Source: VAZQ01 sp035693615
GTDB taxonomy: Bacteria; Pseudomonadota; Alphaproteobacteria; Rhizobiales; Xanthobacteraceae
Length of the DNA: 64,000 nucleotides
Direction of reading: 5' to 3'
NCBI GenBank assembly: GCA_035693615.1
Contig: DASSGH010000113.1
Span: 39,092-103,091, forward strand
The position numbers and the translations under genes are program-made. Within the stretch, counting starts at the first letter, position 1, and each line of letters opens with the position of its first letter. Shown piece after piece: positions 24,764 through 33,776 of the stretch. The notes beneath the pieces were generated by a model. It had not been told where the DNA came from. It searched no databases and saw nothing but the letters and a program-made list of their open reading frames with translations.

Positions 24764-25744
24764 GTGAAACGTCGTGACTTCATTGCACTTGTCGGCGGCG
24801 CCGGGGCGTGGCCGTTGGCCACACGGGCGCAACCGCCCGATCGGCCGCTACGGATTGGTGTCCTCATGAATCTTGCCGGAGACGATCCGGAAGCTCAGTC
24901 GCGCCTCGCAGTGTTTACTAGGACACTCGATCGACTGGGCTGGACGAGCGGACGTAATATTTATATCGATTACCGCTCGGTCGCCGGCGAAGCTGATCGC
25001 ATGCAAGCGCTCGCAGCCGAGCTAATCGAACTCGCACCCGATGTCCTCCTCGGTACTGGTAGTAGAGTGACCTTGGCGCTGCAGCACGCAACCCGCTCGA
25101 TTCCTATCGTGTTCGTGCTGGTCGCCGATCCCATCTTTGCCGGTTTCGTCACGTCTCTCGCACGTCCAAACGCCAATATTACCGGCTTCAGCAATTTTCG
25201 CTTCGTGATGGGTGGAAAGCTGATGGGCGCCCTGAAAGCATGCGCTCCCAATCTCAATCGCGCGTTGGTTATTGCGGATCGGACGAGTCCGTCATGGAAT
25301 CCGTACTTTCGTGCCATCGAGGCCGCATCCTTCGGCGTGCGGTTGATCCCAGGCGGAGTGAGCGACGCCGGCGAAATCGAACGCGCGATCAGCTTCGTCA
25401 TCCAGGAGCCAAACGGCGGGCTGATCGTGATCCCCAGCAATGCGACTATAGCCAATCATGAACTCATCATTGCACTGGCCGCTCGCCATCGTTTACCTGC
25501 GATCTACGCGAGCCGTTTTTTCGCTGCCCATGGAGGTTTGCTGGCGTACGGCGTGGACGTACCCGATCTCTATCGCGGCGCGGCATCGTACGTCGACCAA
25601 ATCCTCAAGGGGACGACGCCAGCCGACTTGCCGGTGCAACTGCCGAACAAGTTCGACTTCACGGTCAACCTCAAGACGGCGAAAGCGCTTGGGCTGGAGA
25701 TAACTCCAACCTTGCTCGCTGAGGCTGACGAGGTGATCGAGTAA
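24764..25744 (+). CDS. ABC_sub_bind-family solute-binding protein
   Basis: The 326-residue protein has a Tat-like leader, 'MKRRDFIALVGGAGAWPLA', typical of the very numerous ABC_sub_bind proteins of Bradyrhizobium relatives. Family traits are 'RIGVLMNLAGDDPEAQ', 'FTRTLDRLGWTSGRNIYIDY' and 'PIVFVLVADPIFAGFVTSLA'. Its fold is the Leu/Ile/Val-binding type. GTG at 24764 follows CGGAGGC. There are no transporter subunits nearby, so it is an orphan; the ligand is unknown. Confidence 0.88.
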   Translation: MKRRDFIALVGGAGAWPLATRAQPPDRPLRIGVLMNLAGDDPEAQSRLAVFTRTLDRLGWTSGRNIYIDYRSVAGEADRMQALAAELIELAPDVLLGTGSRVTLALQHATRSIPIVFVLVADPIFAGFVTSLARPNANITGFSNFRFVMGGKLMGALKACAPNLNRALVIADRTSPSWNPYFRAIEAASFGVRLIPGGVSDAGEIERAISFVIQEPNGGLIVIPSNATIANHELIIALAARHRLPAIYASRFFAAHGGLLAYGVDVPDLYRGAASYVDQILKGTTPADLPVQLPNKFDFTVNLKTAKALGLEITPTLLAEADEVIE

Positions 25745-25951
25745 GAGCCCACCCGTCGTTCCCGCTTTAGTGACATCGGCCCGTACAAACACTTCCCTGT
25801 GAGTTGCTGCTGGCTGTCACGACCGCCAGCGTCGAAAATCGTGGCGAAGCGCATGAGCGACGAGACCGCAGGGCTAGCCCACTTGCCCCGGACTCCTGCA
25901 GGTGGTTCTTGCATGCTATGCGTGATGGCAGGGTTGGGGAGGGTTCGACCG

Positions 25952-26452
25952 ATGCGATACATGACGATCCTTGTGTTGGTCGTTGCATTTGCGGGGCCTG
26001 TCCACGGCGCAAGCAACGACCCCAAAGCCGTGCGCAAAGGCAACGAACAGGACACGACGAGGCAAGGGGCCGAGAAAGGTCCGCAGGCGATCGCCAATGC
26101 GCAAGTCTATTGGCTCGACACCGCTTATCGCCGCAGCGACGGCGCAGTGGTTCAAGAACAACGTGAGTTTCTGCGAAACAAAGGCGATCCGCGACTTCTT
26201 CCTCCATTTTCAAGTTTGGCGGAATGCGAGGCAGAGGCCAAATACCGAATAAACTGGCGCGGCGGCAAGGATAGCCCGGTTTTCGAGAGAGCGGATTGTC
26301 GCCCGACCGCCATTACCCGCAAAATGCTAAACGACGTCCGCAAGGATTATTGCTGGGACGACCCGAAGCGGCCGGCGTGGGAACGCCCACAATGTCGCGC
26401 CGCTGTCGAAGAGCTGAGCAACATTTTGGAAAAAGAGTTGAAAGCAAAATGA
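25952..26452 (+). CDS. Exported hypothetical protein
   Basis: The 166-residue protein has a signal, 'MTILVLVVAFAGPVHGA', and a mature part with spaced Cys residues ('LAECEAEAKYR', 'ERADCRPTAI', 'DYCWDDPKRPAW', 'RPQCRAAVEEL') that could form two disulfides. The ATG at 25952 follows GGGGAGGG. I do not recognise a family. It lies between two solute-binding protein genes, and the next gene is convergent. Confidence 0.6.
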   Translation: MRYMTILVLVVAFAGPVHGASNDPKAVRKGNEQDTTRQGAEKGPQAIANAQVYWLDTAYRRSDGAVVQEQREFLRNKGDPRLLPPFSSLAECEAEAKYRINWRGGKDSPVFERADCRPTAITRKMLNDVRKDYCWDDPKRPAWERPQCRAAVEELSNILEKELKAK

Positions 26453-26540
26453 ATTCTCTTGCGTGCTGGGACATTCGGGATTTTGCACCGACCAGCCGGA
26501 CGCCGCCACATGCTGTCCGTGACGAGACGACCGCTGCCGG

Positions 26541-27521
26541 TCAGTTGAACTTCAGGTTCGCCGCTTTGGCCAAGGCGAGAATTGCACCAATCTCGCGCTT
26601 GATCTGCGCATCGAAGGCAACGGGCGTGATCGGCATCGGGTCCAAGCCTTGCTGCGCGAGTTTCTCGCGGACGCCCGGTGCGGCCAACGCTTTCTCCGTC
26701 TCATCCGCGAGTTTGTCGACGATCTCGCGCGGCGTCTTGGCCGGCACGAATAGCCCGGTCCAGAACGTGTAATCGGAATTCTTGTAGCCGGCTTCGATCG
26801 TGGTCGGCACATCGGGCAGGGCGGACGAGCGTTGCGGCGTGCTCACGGCGAGCGCCACGAGCTTGCCCTCGCGGATGAAAGGCAGCGCGGTGGCGATGGT
26901 CGAGCACGTGAAGTCGACGCGCCCGGCAATGATCTCGGTGAGGATCTCAGGCATCCCGCGAAACGGGACGTGCAAAGCCTCAAAGCCGGCGCTGAAGCGC
27001 AATATCTCGGCGGAGATGTGGGTCGCCGAGCCGAGGCCGGCGGTGCCGTATGTGATCGAGCCCGGTTTGGCCTTGGCGGCAGCGACGAGCTGCTGCAGCG
27101 TCTTGATGCCCCTCTCGGGCGCCACGACGGTGACATTGGGTGAACTGCCGAAGGCGGCAACGGCCGCGAAATCCTCGGCCGTGTCGTAGGGGGCATTGGG
27201 ATAAATCGCCGGCGTGGTCACGTGCGCAGAGGAATGGGCCATGAGCGTGTAACCGTCGGGCTCGGCGCGCGCGACCGCCGCAGCGCCGACCGTGCCGCCG
27301 CCGCCGCCACGGTTCTCGATGACCAGCGCCTGTCCGAGTTGCCGCCCGAGCGGGTCGAACACGATGCGGGCGACAATGTCGATCGTGCTGCCGGCGGTAA
27401 ATGGGATGATCACGCGGATCGGCTTGGCGGGCCAGCTCTGCGCCTCACTCATGCGCGCCAGCGCGGGCGTGATGGCGGCAGCGGCGATCAGTTGCAGATG
27501 GCGGCGGCGAGTAAGTTTCAA
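26541..27521 (-). CDS. TctC/Bug-family solute-binding protein
   Basis: The 326-residue exported protein has a Tat-like leader, 'KLTRRRHLQLIAAAA'. Bug motifs are 'WPAKPIRVIIPFTAGSTID', 'VIENRGGGGGTVGAAAVA', 'AEPDGYTLMAHSS' and 'LHVPFRGMPEILTEI'. GAGGAGGAGC precedes the ATG. There are no TctA/TctB genes nearby. The ligand is unknown but probably a carboxylate. It is convergent with the small exported protein before it and divergent from the epimerase gene. Confidence 0.9.
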   Translation of the reverse strand: MKLTRRRHLQLIAAAAITPALARMSEAQSWPAKPIRVIIPFTAGSTIDIVARIVFDPLGRQLGQALVIENRGGGGGTVGAAAVARAEPDGYTLMAHSSAHVTTPAIYPNAPYDTAEDFAAVAAFGSSPNVTVVAPERGIKTLQQLVAAAKAKPGSITYGTAGLGSATHISAEILRFSAGFEALHVPFRGMPEILTEIIAGRVDFTCSTIATALPFIREGKLVALAVSTPQRSSALPDVPTTIEAGYKNSDYTFWTGLFVPAKTPREIVDKLADETEKALAAPGVREKLAQQGLDPMPITPVAFDAQIKREIGAILALAKAANLKFN

Positions 27522-27811
27522 GGACGCTCCTCCTCATCGGGCACGACTTGACGGCGGGGCGTGCCTCGATTTTCAGCTTGCTTGTTGTGTTTGTACCACT
27601 TGCTCAGCATTTGCGCGCGACAGGAAGGGGGAGGCGAATTGACCCATCTGAGACAGGGACCGCTCCGGCCTTTCGCAGCACACGCATCGTTCGCCCTTCG
27701 TTAGAGCGTGATATCCTCGCCTGCATGCGTGGGCATGATCTCCACAGGAGGTTTACGCTACGAACGCCAAAGCTCCGCCTTGTCGCCGCAAAGCGAGCTG
27801 AGAGGGAATCG

Positions 27812-28720
27812 ATGAGAATTCTGATCGCGGGGGCGACCGGTGCGATCGGCCGGCCATGCGTTCGTCGCCTGAAAGGAAACCAGCATGAGGTATTCGCGCT
27901 TACGCGATCGCCTGATTCCGAACCCGCCTTGAAGGAAATTGGCGCGGAGCCGGCCATCGCCGACGCACTGGATGCCGCTGCGGTGAAAGCCGCCGTCCGA
28001 CGAAGCCGGCCCGATGTCGTGATCAACGAATTGACATCACTTCCCCGCCATTACACGCCCGCCGAGATGAAGGCAGCGGCGGAACGCGATCGCAAAGTCC
28101 GACTAGACGGCAATACTAACCTTCTCGCGGCGCTTCGGGATGCGGGCGTGCGCCGCTACCTGCTGCAAAGCTCCGGATTCTGGTATGCGCCCGGCAGCGT
28201 ACTGGCGGACGAGTCCGTCCCATTCATTTCCAGCGCGTCGCCGGGAGTCGAGGCCGCCGCCCGCACCTACCTGGAATTGGAAGCGCGCGCATCGGCGACG
28301 CCAGGAATCGAGTTCGTCGCGCTGCGTTACGGATTCTTCTACGGCCCCGGCACCTGGTACACGCGCGAGGGCGATATTGGTGTTCAAGTGCGGCAACAGC
28401 AGATTCCGATTATCGGTGAGGGCCAGGGCGTCTACAGCTTCGTGCATATCGACGATGCGGCCGAGGCAACCGTTGCCGCGCTGGAGTGCCCGCCGGGAGC
28501 ATACAACATCGTCGACGGAAACCCGTCGCCTCAGCACTTGTGGCTGACGGCGTTCGCGCGTGCTGCGGGAGCAGCTGCGCCGCCTCGCGTGAGCGAAGAA
28601 GAGGCGTTTCGGGTGTTGGGACCCGACGCGGTATATTACGCTACGAGGCTTAGGGGCGCTTCAAACGAGAAAGCCCGACGCGAGCTTCAGTTCCGTCCGC
28701 GCCCGCTTAAGTGGATTTAG
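27812..28720 (+). CDS. NAD-dependent epimerase/dehydratase-family protein
   Basis: The 302-residue extended SDR has the Rossmann motif 'ILIAGATGAIGRPCV' at the N-terminus. The fold continues through 'NLLAALRDAGVRRYLLQSS', 'VALRYGFFYGPGTWY' and the end-domain 'GVYSFVHIDDAAEATVAAL'. A standard YxxxK pair is not obvious; 'FWYAPG' may hold the Tyr. The ATG at 27812 follows GAGAGGGAA. The 290-base gap upstream holds nothing I recognise. The substrate is unknown. Confidence 0.8.
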   Translation: MRILIAGATGAIGRPCVRRLKGNQHEVFALTRSPDSEPALKEIGAEPAIADALDAAAVKAAVRRSRPDVVINELTSLPRHYTPAEMKAAAERDRKVRLDGNTNLLAALRDAGVRRYLLQSSGFWYAPGSVLADESVPFISSASPGVEAAARTYLELEARASATPGIEFVALRYGFFYGPGTWYTREGDIGVQVRQQQIPIIGEGQGVYSFVHIDDAAEATVAALECPPGAYNIVDGNPSPQHLWLTAFARAAGAAAPPRVSEEEAFRVLGPDAVYYATRLRGASNEKARRELQFRPRPLKWI

Positions 28721-28793
28721 GTCCTTGCGGAGATTTTATCTCGCTAGTCCAGCAGTGCTGCTGTTTCGTTGGAATGCCCAGTGTGGAAGCGTT

Positions 28794-29018
28794 ATGGCAA
28801 GAACCTACCGTGAAATTGCAATCGAGGAAATGCTGCACACCGTCGAAGAGGCGATGAGTGGTGTTATTGAATGGTGGGGCGACCTGCCGCCGCCGATGAA
28901 AGAAGCGATCGAGCAGTTTCGCACCCAACTTGGGGCGGCAATTGATTCGATAGAATTTGTTAAAAAGGCACTCGACAGACAAGTACCTGAAACTGACCGC
29001 GGCGAAGGCCCTGCCTGA
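28794..29018 (+). CDS. Short acidic helical protein
   Basis: The 74-residue protein contains 'YREIAIEEMLHTVEEAMS' and 'EQFRTQLGAAIDSIEFVKKA', predicted as two amphipathic helices joined by a Pro-rich turn ('DLPPPMK'). GGAAG is a weak ribosome site before the ATG at 28794. I recognise no family. Coding status rests on regular amino-acid composition only. Confidence 0.4.
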   Translation: MARTYREIAIEEMLHTVEEAMSGVIEWWGDLPPPMKEAIEQFRTQLGAAIDSIEFVKKALDRQVPETDRGEGPA

Positions 29019-29145
29019 TGTGGGCCGCGGTGCATAAGTCCGGTTAGTGCACAGGGCAGCCGAGGCAGCGTGTCCGCATTGCCGGAGAGTATTGGAGGGT
29101 AAGCGGACCACCGTACATATTGTTGAGCGATAGGAGCAGCTTGCC

Positions 29146-29550
29146 ATGCTTACTCTGGCCGAAGCCAATCAAGCGATCGCTGCCGCGCTTGCTAGGGCAC
29201 AGCGCATGAAAATGGAAATCGCGGTGAGCGTATGCGACGAAGGAGGGCGTCTTGTTGCATTCCAGCGGATGGACGGAGTCTTTTCGGAAGCGATTCCGCT
29301 CGCGATCGGAAGAGCGATAGCCGCGGCAGCTTTGAGAAAGTCCAGCGGCGATAAAGATGCCTTTTTGGATCTCAAATCGGTGTGGCGCGTGGCCGGCGCG
29401 GGCCTGCCCATCATCTCTGGGCCGGGAGGTCTTCCGATCATTCGCAACGACCAGACGGTAGGCGCCATCGGTGTCTGCGGGAGTGCAACAGATCACGAAC
29501 ACGAGCAATGCGCCAAAGCTGGTGTTGAAGCTTTGGATCAGAGCCGTTGA
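29146..29550 (+). CDS. GlcG/HbpS (DUF336)-family protein
   Basis: The 134-residue protein matches the haem-degrading/HbpS-GlcG group: 'LTLAEANQAIAAALARA', 'VSVCDEGGRLVAFQRMDG', 'GGLPIIRNDQTVGAIGVCG' and the ending 'DHEHEQCAKAGVEAL'. These small proteins bind haem or cobalamin, or accompany glycolate and alcohol oxidation genes. TAGGAGC precedes the ATG at 29146. There is no obvious partner in the neighbourhood. Confidence 0.85.
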   Translation: MLTLAEANQAIAAALARAQRMKMEIAVSVCDEGGRLVAFQRMDGVFSEAIPLAIGRAIAAAALRKSSGDKDAFLDLKSVWRVAGAGLPIISGPGGLPIIRNDQTVGAIGVCGSATDHEHEQCAKAGVEALDQSR

Positions 29551-29591
29551 TCGGCTCCCCTCCGTCGCAGGCGGGATCGATCGTTCCGAGT

Positions 29592-29609
29592 TGTGACAAA
29601 TCCGTCACA
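29592..29609. promoter_or_regulatory. Perfect palindrome upstream of the outer-membrane protein gene
   Basis: TGTGAC at 29592-29597 and GTCACA at 29604-29609 form a perfect inverted repeat with a 6-base spacer. The half-sites TGTGA/TCACA are those of CRP-family sites, but the spacing between them is 8 rather than 6. It lies 55 bases before the start at 29664, a position suitable for an operator. Confidence 0.4.
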
Positions 29610-29663
29610 GCGGAAGCCATAGTTCTGGTCTAACATCGGATACTTTGGGGTTGGGCAACGGCC

Positions 29664-30350
29664 ATGCGCACTGCGCCGGTTATCACTGCTGTCGTTGCCG
29701 CGCTATGCAGCGCACAAGCGGCCCTCGCGCAGAACGTGCAATATCCGCCGGTGCCGTTCTACGATTGGACCGGCGTCTATGTCGGCGCAAATGTCGGCTA
29801 CGGCAGCGCCACCATCAACGATACGACGACGAGTGCCGGCGTCAGCACCACCTCGAGCCAACAGATGTCGGGCTTCCTTGGCGGCGGGCAGATCGGCGCG
29901 AATTACCAGTACGGGCGTATGGTGTTCGGAATCGAGATAGACGCGGACGCGACGAGTCAAAGCACCTCCAGCGACACGCTCACTGCGAGCATGACGTCAT
30001 TCATGACAGCGCGTGCGCGGCTTGGATTTGCCTACGACCGGATTCACTACTACGTGACCGGCGGCGGGGGATACGTCCAGTTCTCCAGTTCGGGCACCAC
30101 GACCTCGCCTGTGACGGGCACGGCGGTCTCGACGACGGGAACGTCGCGGCGAACCGCGTGGGTGGCGGGCGTCGGAAGCGAGCACGCCCTCACCCCGAAT
30201 TGGATCCTGCGGTTCGAGTTTCTTTATCTAGGGCTGCTCGACAACTCGCAAAATTCGGTGACCGCCGTCCCGGCGACGTCGAGCGAGAGCGTGTACAACC
30301 TGATCGGACGAGTGGGCCTGAGCTACAAATTCAACTTGCCCGGATCCTGA
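29664..30350 (+). CDS. Outer-membrane beta-barrel protein (Omp25/31-like)
   Basis: The 228-residue protein has a signal, 'VITAVVAALCSAQAALA', then 'FYDWTGVYVGANVGYG', the typical start of Rhizobiales small porin-like barrels. Alternating strands follow ('GGGQIGANYQYGRMVFGIE', 'TARARLGFAYDRIHYYVTG'), ending in 'IGRVGLSYKFNLPGS'. Family members are about 200-280 residues and sit in the outer membrane. A palindrome upstream may control it. Confidence 0.85.
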   Translation: MRTAPVITAVVAALCSAQAALAQNVQYPPVPFYDWTGVYVGANVGYGSATINDTTTSAGVSTTSSQQMSGFLGGGQIGANYQYGRMVFGIEIDADATSQSTSSDTLTASMTSFMTARARLGFAYDRIHYYVTGGGGYVQFSSSGTTTSPVTGTAVSTTGTSRRTAWVAGVGSEHALTPNWILRFEFLYLGLLDNSQNSVTAVPATSSESVYNLIGRVGLSYKFNLPGS

Positions 30351-30394
30351 CATCTGCGCCGACGGTCGTGCCCGGAGTTGCCGGGGAGCGTGGT

Positions 30395-31447
30395 CTATCG
30401 GATGGGCGGCGCATAAAGAATGCCGCCCGCATTCCACAATTCATTCAGCCCGCGCGGTATCCCGAGATCCGACTCGATGCCGACATTGCGCTCGTATACT
30501 TCGCCATAGTTTCCAACGTGGCGAATGATGCGCGCAGCCCAATCCTTGGTGAGCCCGAGCTCCTCGCCGTAGGTGCCCTCGGTGCCGACAAAGCGCATGA
30601 CATCCGGTTTGGTGGATTTGAGCGCCTCATCGATATTCTGAGAGGTGATGCCAAGCTCCTCGGCGTTGACCATCGCGTAGAACGTCCATTTCACGATCAA
30701 GAACCAGTCATCGTCCTTTTGCCGCACGACCGGTGCGAGCGGCTCCTTGGAAATGACATCGGGCAAGATGACGTGGTCGTTCGGCTTGGAAAGCTTGAGC
30801 CGCAGCGCATAAAGCCGGGACACGTCGGAGGTCAAAACGTCGCATTGCCCGCCGTCGTACGCCTTGAACACGTCGTCCATCTTCGCGAATTTCATTTCCT
30901 GATATTTCATATTGTTGGCGCGGAAAAAGTCGGCGAGGTTCAACTCGGTGGTCGTGCCCGACTGCACGCAGACCTTTGCCCCATCAAGTTCCAGGCCGCT
31001 CTCGACGTTGCGTGCCTTGGGCACCATGAAGCCTTGGCCGTCATAATAAGAGACCGCGGCGAAATGCAGGGCGTAATTGGTTTCGCGCGACAGATTCCAC
31101 GTCGTGTTGCGCGAAAGCACATCCACTTTGCGCTTCTGTAGCTCCGTGAACCGTTCGTTGGCGTCGAGCGGGACGAATTTGACTTTGGTCGGATCGTCGA
31201 AGATCGCAGCCGCAATGGCGCGGCAAAAGTCGACATCGAAACCGGACCAGTTTCCCTTCTCGTCGGCGCTCGAGAAGCCGGGGAGGCCGGTGTTGACGCC
31301 GCAAAGCACCGCGTCCCGGCGCACGGTTCTTTTCAGAGTCCGCGTATCGTATCGCTCGTAAGCGATGGCGGCCGCCGCAACCGCGATGGCAACTGCAAAA
31401 CCAATCAAGAGGCCGGACCGAAAGTTCAGTGCAAAGAGCTTCGGCAT
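30395..31447 (-). CDS. Amino-acid ABC transporter solute-binding protein (AapJ/BztA-like)
   Basis: The 350-residue protein has a membrane or signal segment near residues 12-30, then 'LCGVNTGLPGFSSADEKGN' and 'WSGFDVDFCRAIAAAIF', hallmark regions of general L-amino-acid binding proteins (AapJ/BztA). 'DVLSRNTTWNLSRE' and 'KDWAARIIRHVGNYGEVYE' also fit. The Aap permease and ATPase genes are absent, so it may serve an unlinked transporter. It follows the L,D-transpeptidase gene by 35 bases. Confidence 0.87.
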   Translation of the reverse strand: MPKLFALNFRSGLLIGFAVAIAVAAAAIAYERYDTRTLKRTVRRDAVLCGVNTGLPGFSSADEKGNWSGFDVDFCRAIAAAIFDDPTKVKFVPLDANERFTELQKRKVDVLSRNTTWNLSRETNYALHFAAVSYYDGQGFMVPKARNVESGLELDGAKVCVQSGTTTELNLADFFRANNMKYQEMKFAKMDDVFKAYDGGQCDVLTSDVSRLYALRLKLSKPNDHVILPDVISKEPLAPVVRQKDDDWFLIVKWTFYAMVNAEELGITSQNIDEALKSTKPDVMRFVGTEGTYGEELGLTKDWAARIIRHVGNYGEVYERNVGIESDLGIPRGLNELWNAGGILYAPPIR

Positions 31448-31482
31448 GTCCTATCTCGCTTCCTGAAGGTTGCGTCGTATCA

Positions 31483-32085
31483 TCACAATTCCGGCTTCTG
31501 CCGGATGATAACCTTGGTCCCGACGGGAATTCGATCGTAGAGATCGATCACGTCGCCATTGACGAGCCGGAAACATCCGGACGAAACGGCGGTGCCGATG
31601 GTCCTCGGCTGATTGGTGCCGTGGATGCGATAGACGGTCTCGCCGAGATACAGCGCGCGCGCCCCCATGGGATTGCCAGGCCCTCCGGCCATGAAGCGGG
31701 GCAGGTAGGGCTGGCGCGCGATCATTTCCGCCGGCGGAGTCCAGTCGGGCCACTCCTGCTTGCGAGTGATGTGCTGCAGGCCTTGCCATTGAAAACCCTC
31801 GCGACCGACGCCGATGCCGTAGCGGATGGCACGCCCGCCCGGCTGCACCACATAGAGAAATCGCTCGGCGGTCTGAACAATTATCGTGCCGGGAGGCTCG
31901 GTGGAGCGGTAAAGGACGAGCTGGCGGCGAAACTGCGGGGGCAATTGCTCGTCGGCGGCGTTGGGTACGACGCCTGGTTCGTCGCCGATCGACATATCTA
32001 CGCGTTGCGCCAACGCGTGAGAAAGCGGGAGGGAGAAGATCGCGGATAGAAGGATCAGGAAACACCAGCAGAAGCGAAATAGCAT
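31483..32085 (-). CDS. L,D-transpeptidase (YkuD domain)
   Basis: The 200-residue protein has an N-terminal signal or anchor ('FLILLSAIFSLPLSHALA'). The YkuD active site is His155 ('YRIHGTNQPRTIGTAVSSG') with nucleophile Cys171 ('SGCFRLVNGDVIDL'). These enzymes form 3-3 cross-links in peptidoglycan or attach lipoproteins. The ATG at 32085 is chosen because the signal begins there; the frame is open to 32190. The 283-base gap before the next gene holds no recognisable feature. Confidence 0.88.
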   Translation of the reverse strand: MLFRFCWCFLILLSAIFSLPLSHALAQRVDMSIGDEPGVVPNAADEQLPPQFRRQLVLYRSTEPPGTIIVQTAERFLYVVQPGGRAIRYGIGVGREGFQWQGLQHITRKQEWPDWTPPAEMIARQPYLPRFMAGGPGNPMGARALYLGETVYRIHGTNQPRTIGTAVSSGCFRLVNGDVIDLYDRIPVGTKVIIRQKPEL

Positions 32086-32368
32086 CTGGGATCTCACATT
32101 AGAACCGAGTCGCGCCGGCCGCATAAAATCCAATACATCGGGAGTGGGCAAGGCCGCCGCGGGGATATTCGATCGAGCTAGGGTATCCAAACCCCGTTGC
32201 CCGTTCGAATTGAAGGAAGAATCGACATACCTCTCCCAACCAAGCTCGAGTTTGTCCGATTTCGGCCGACTTCAGCCGCCAACCTCGGGTCAAACCAACT
32301 TAGGTGTGGGAAGAGGGCGGAATGGTGGCAAGTCGGCGCCTCGCCCCAAGGAAGCCGACAGTGTCGTC

Positions 32369-32677
32369 TCACAGCTCGATGAAGACCTTCCCGTCTTCGA
32401 CCACCGTGGGATAGGTCCTGATCGGGACCATGCACGGCGGCCCCACCACCGCGCCGGTCTTGATGTTGAACTGTCCGCCGTGAAAATTGCATTCGACGAC
32501 GTCGCCGTCGACGAAGCCCTCCGACAGCGATCCGGGCCCATGCGTGCAGTGATCGTCGGTGACGAAAAACTCGCCGTCGACGTTGAAGACCGCGAGCGTC
32601 AGATCATCACGCTCGACCTTCAACACGGCCCCAACCTCGACGTCGGACGCGTTGCATAATTCGATCTTGCTCGGCAT
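32369..32677 (-). CDS. Rieske [2Fe-2S] ferredoxin
   Basis: The 102-residue single-domain protein carries Cys44/His46 ('DDHCTHGPGSL') and Cys63/His66 ('VECNFHGGQF'), the complete Rieske cluster. It matches ferredoxins that hand electrons to ring-hydroxylating dioxygenases. It lies 31 bases downstream of the PdxA-like gene on the same strand. It could serve the Rieske oxygenase at 35644-36930, although phthalate-type oxygenases usually use a flavin/plant-ferredoxin reductase instead. Confidence 0.88.
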   Translation of the reverse strand: MPSKIELCNASDVEVGAVLKVERDDLTLAVFNVDGEFFVTDDHCTHGPGSLSEGFVDGDVVECNFHGGQFNIKTGAVVGPPCMVPIRTYPTVVEDGKVFIEL

Positions 32678-32708
32678 CGGTTCTCCCGATTGAAATCGTC
32701 GGCGCCGA

Positions 32709-33722
32709 TCACGCCGTTGCCGGATGCAATTCGCGGCGCCCTCCGACCTGCGACAGCCGTAGCACCGCCTCGAGCATGGCGCCGGGGTCGGCCACGCCCT
32801 TGCCGGCGATGTCGTGCGCGCTGCCGTGCGCGACCGAAGAGAACAGGATCGGGCTGCCGATGGTCAGCGCCGCGGTTGCCTCTTGCGCCGCGAGCTTCGC
32901 CGCGATGTGCCCTTGATCGTGCAGCATCACGATGAAGGCATCGACGCCGGGCCGCTGAAACAGGGTGTCGGCGCCGTACGGTCCGGTGACGGCGAGGCCG
33001 CTGGCCGCCGCGGCGTCGATTGCCGGCCGGATGATGTCGATCTCCTCGCGTCCGAACAAGCCGCCTTCGCCCGCGTGCGGGTTGAGGCCGCCGACTGCGA
33101 TCTTCGGCGCCGCCGTTCCCATCCGCCTGAGCGCGCGGTCGGTGGCGGCGATGACGCGCGCGATCCGCTCGCGCGTGATCATGTCGATCGCCTGCCGCAC
33201 GCTCCGGTGCAAGGTCGCGTGCACGATCTTCACGGCATCGAAGCATAGCATCAGATAGACGTCGTCCTCGTCGGTGCCCGTCTCACGCGCCACGAACGAC
33301 GGATAGCCATCGAAGCGGATGCCGGCGAGCGCGATCGCGGTTTCGTTCTGCGGTGCCGCGACCACCGCGTCGACTTCGCCCGCGAGCGCCGCCTTGATCG
33401 CCGCGCGCGCGAAGGCAAGCGCGGCGCGGCCGCTCGCGGCGTCCGTGGTTCCGAACCCGAGCCCGGCGAGGTCCGGCTGCGCGCAGTCGAGCACGTTGAG
33501 ACGCGCTTGCGACCAGTCGGCATCGGCGGGGCGCGCGATCACGTGCAGATCGGCCGCGATGCCGCAGGCCGCGGCCTGCCGCCGCAGCACGTCGGCGTCG
33601 CCGACCAGCAGCGCTTTGCAGGCGCCGCGCACGGCAGGTTCGCGCGCCGCCTTGAGGCTGATCTCCGGTCCGATGCCCGCCGGATCGCCGATGGCGATGG
33701 CGATGGTCGGCTTGTCTAGCAT
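32709..33722 (-). CDS. PdxA-family dehydrogenase (TphB/PdxA2-like)
   Basis: The 337-residue protein has PdxA hallmarks 'IAIGDPAGIGPEISLKA', 'GGLNPHAGEGGLFGREE', 'VMLHDQGHIAAKL' and 'SVAHGSAHDIAGKG'. True PdxA oxidises 4-phosphohydroxythreonine in vitamin B6 synthesis. Paralogues include the terephthalate-dihydrodiol dehydrogenase TphB and 4-phosphoerythronate dehydrogenases. The HDQGH form and the neighbouring Rieske ferredoxin and oxygenase favour a catabolic paralogue. The gene lies in a minus-strand set: Zn-dehydrogenase, PdxA-like, ferredoxin. Confidence 0.82.
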   Translation of the reverse strand: MLDKPTIAIAIGDPAGIGPEISLKAAREPAVRGACKALLVGDADVLRRQAAACGIAADLHVIARPADADWSQARLNVLDCAQPDLAGLGFGTTDAASGRAALAFARAAIKAALAGEVDAVVAAPQNETAIALAGIRFDGYPSFVARETGTDEDDVYLMLCFDAVKIVHATLHRSVRQAIDMITRERIARVIAATDRALRRMGTAAPKIAVGGLNPHAGEGGLFGREEIDIIRPAIDAAAASGLAVTGPYGADTLFQRPGVDAFIVMLHDQGHIAAKLAAQEATAALTIGSPILFSSVAHGSAHDIAGKGVADPGAMLEAVLRLSQVGGRRELHPATA

Positions 33723-33776
33723 GCGTGGACCCGCCTCTTCACTTTGATGTTAGCGAGCGCAGCCGTGAGAAGCTTT

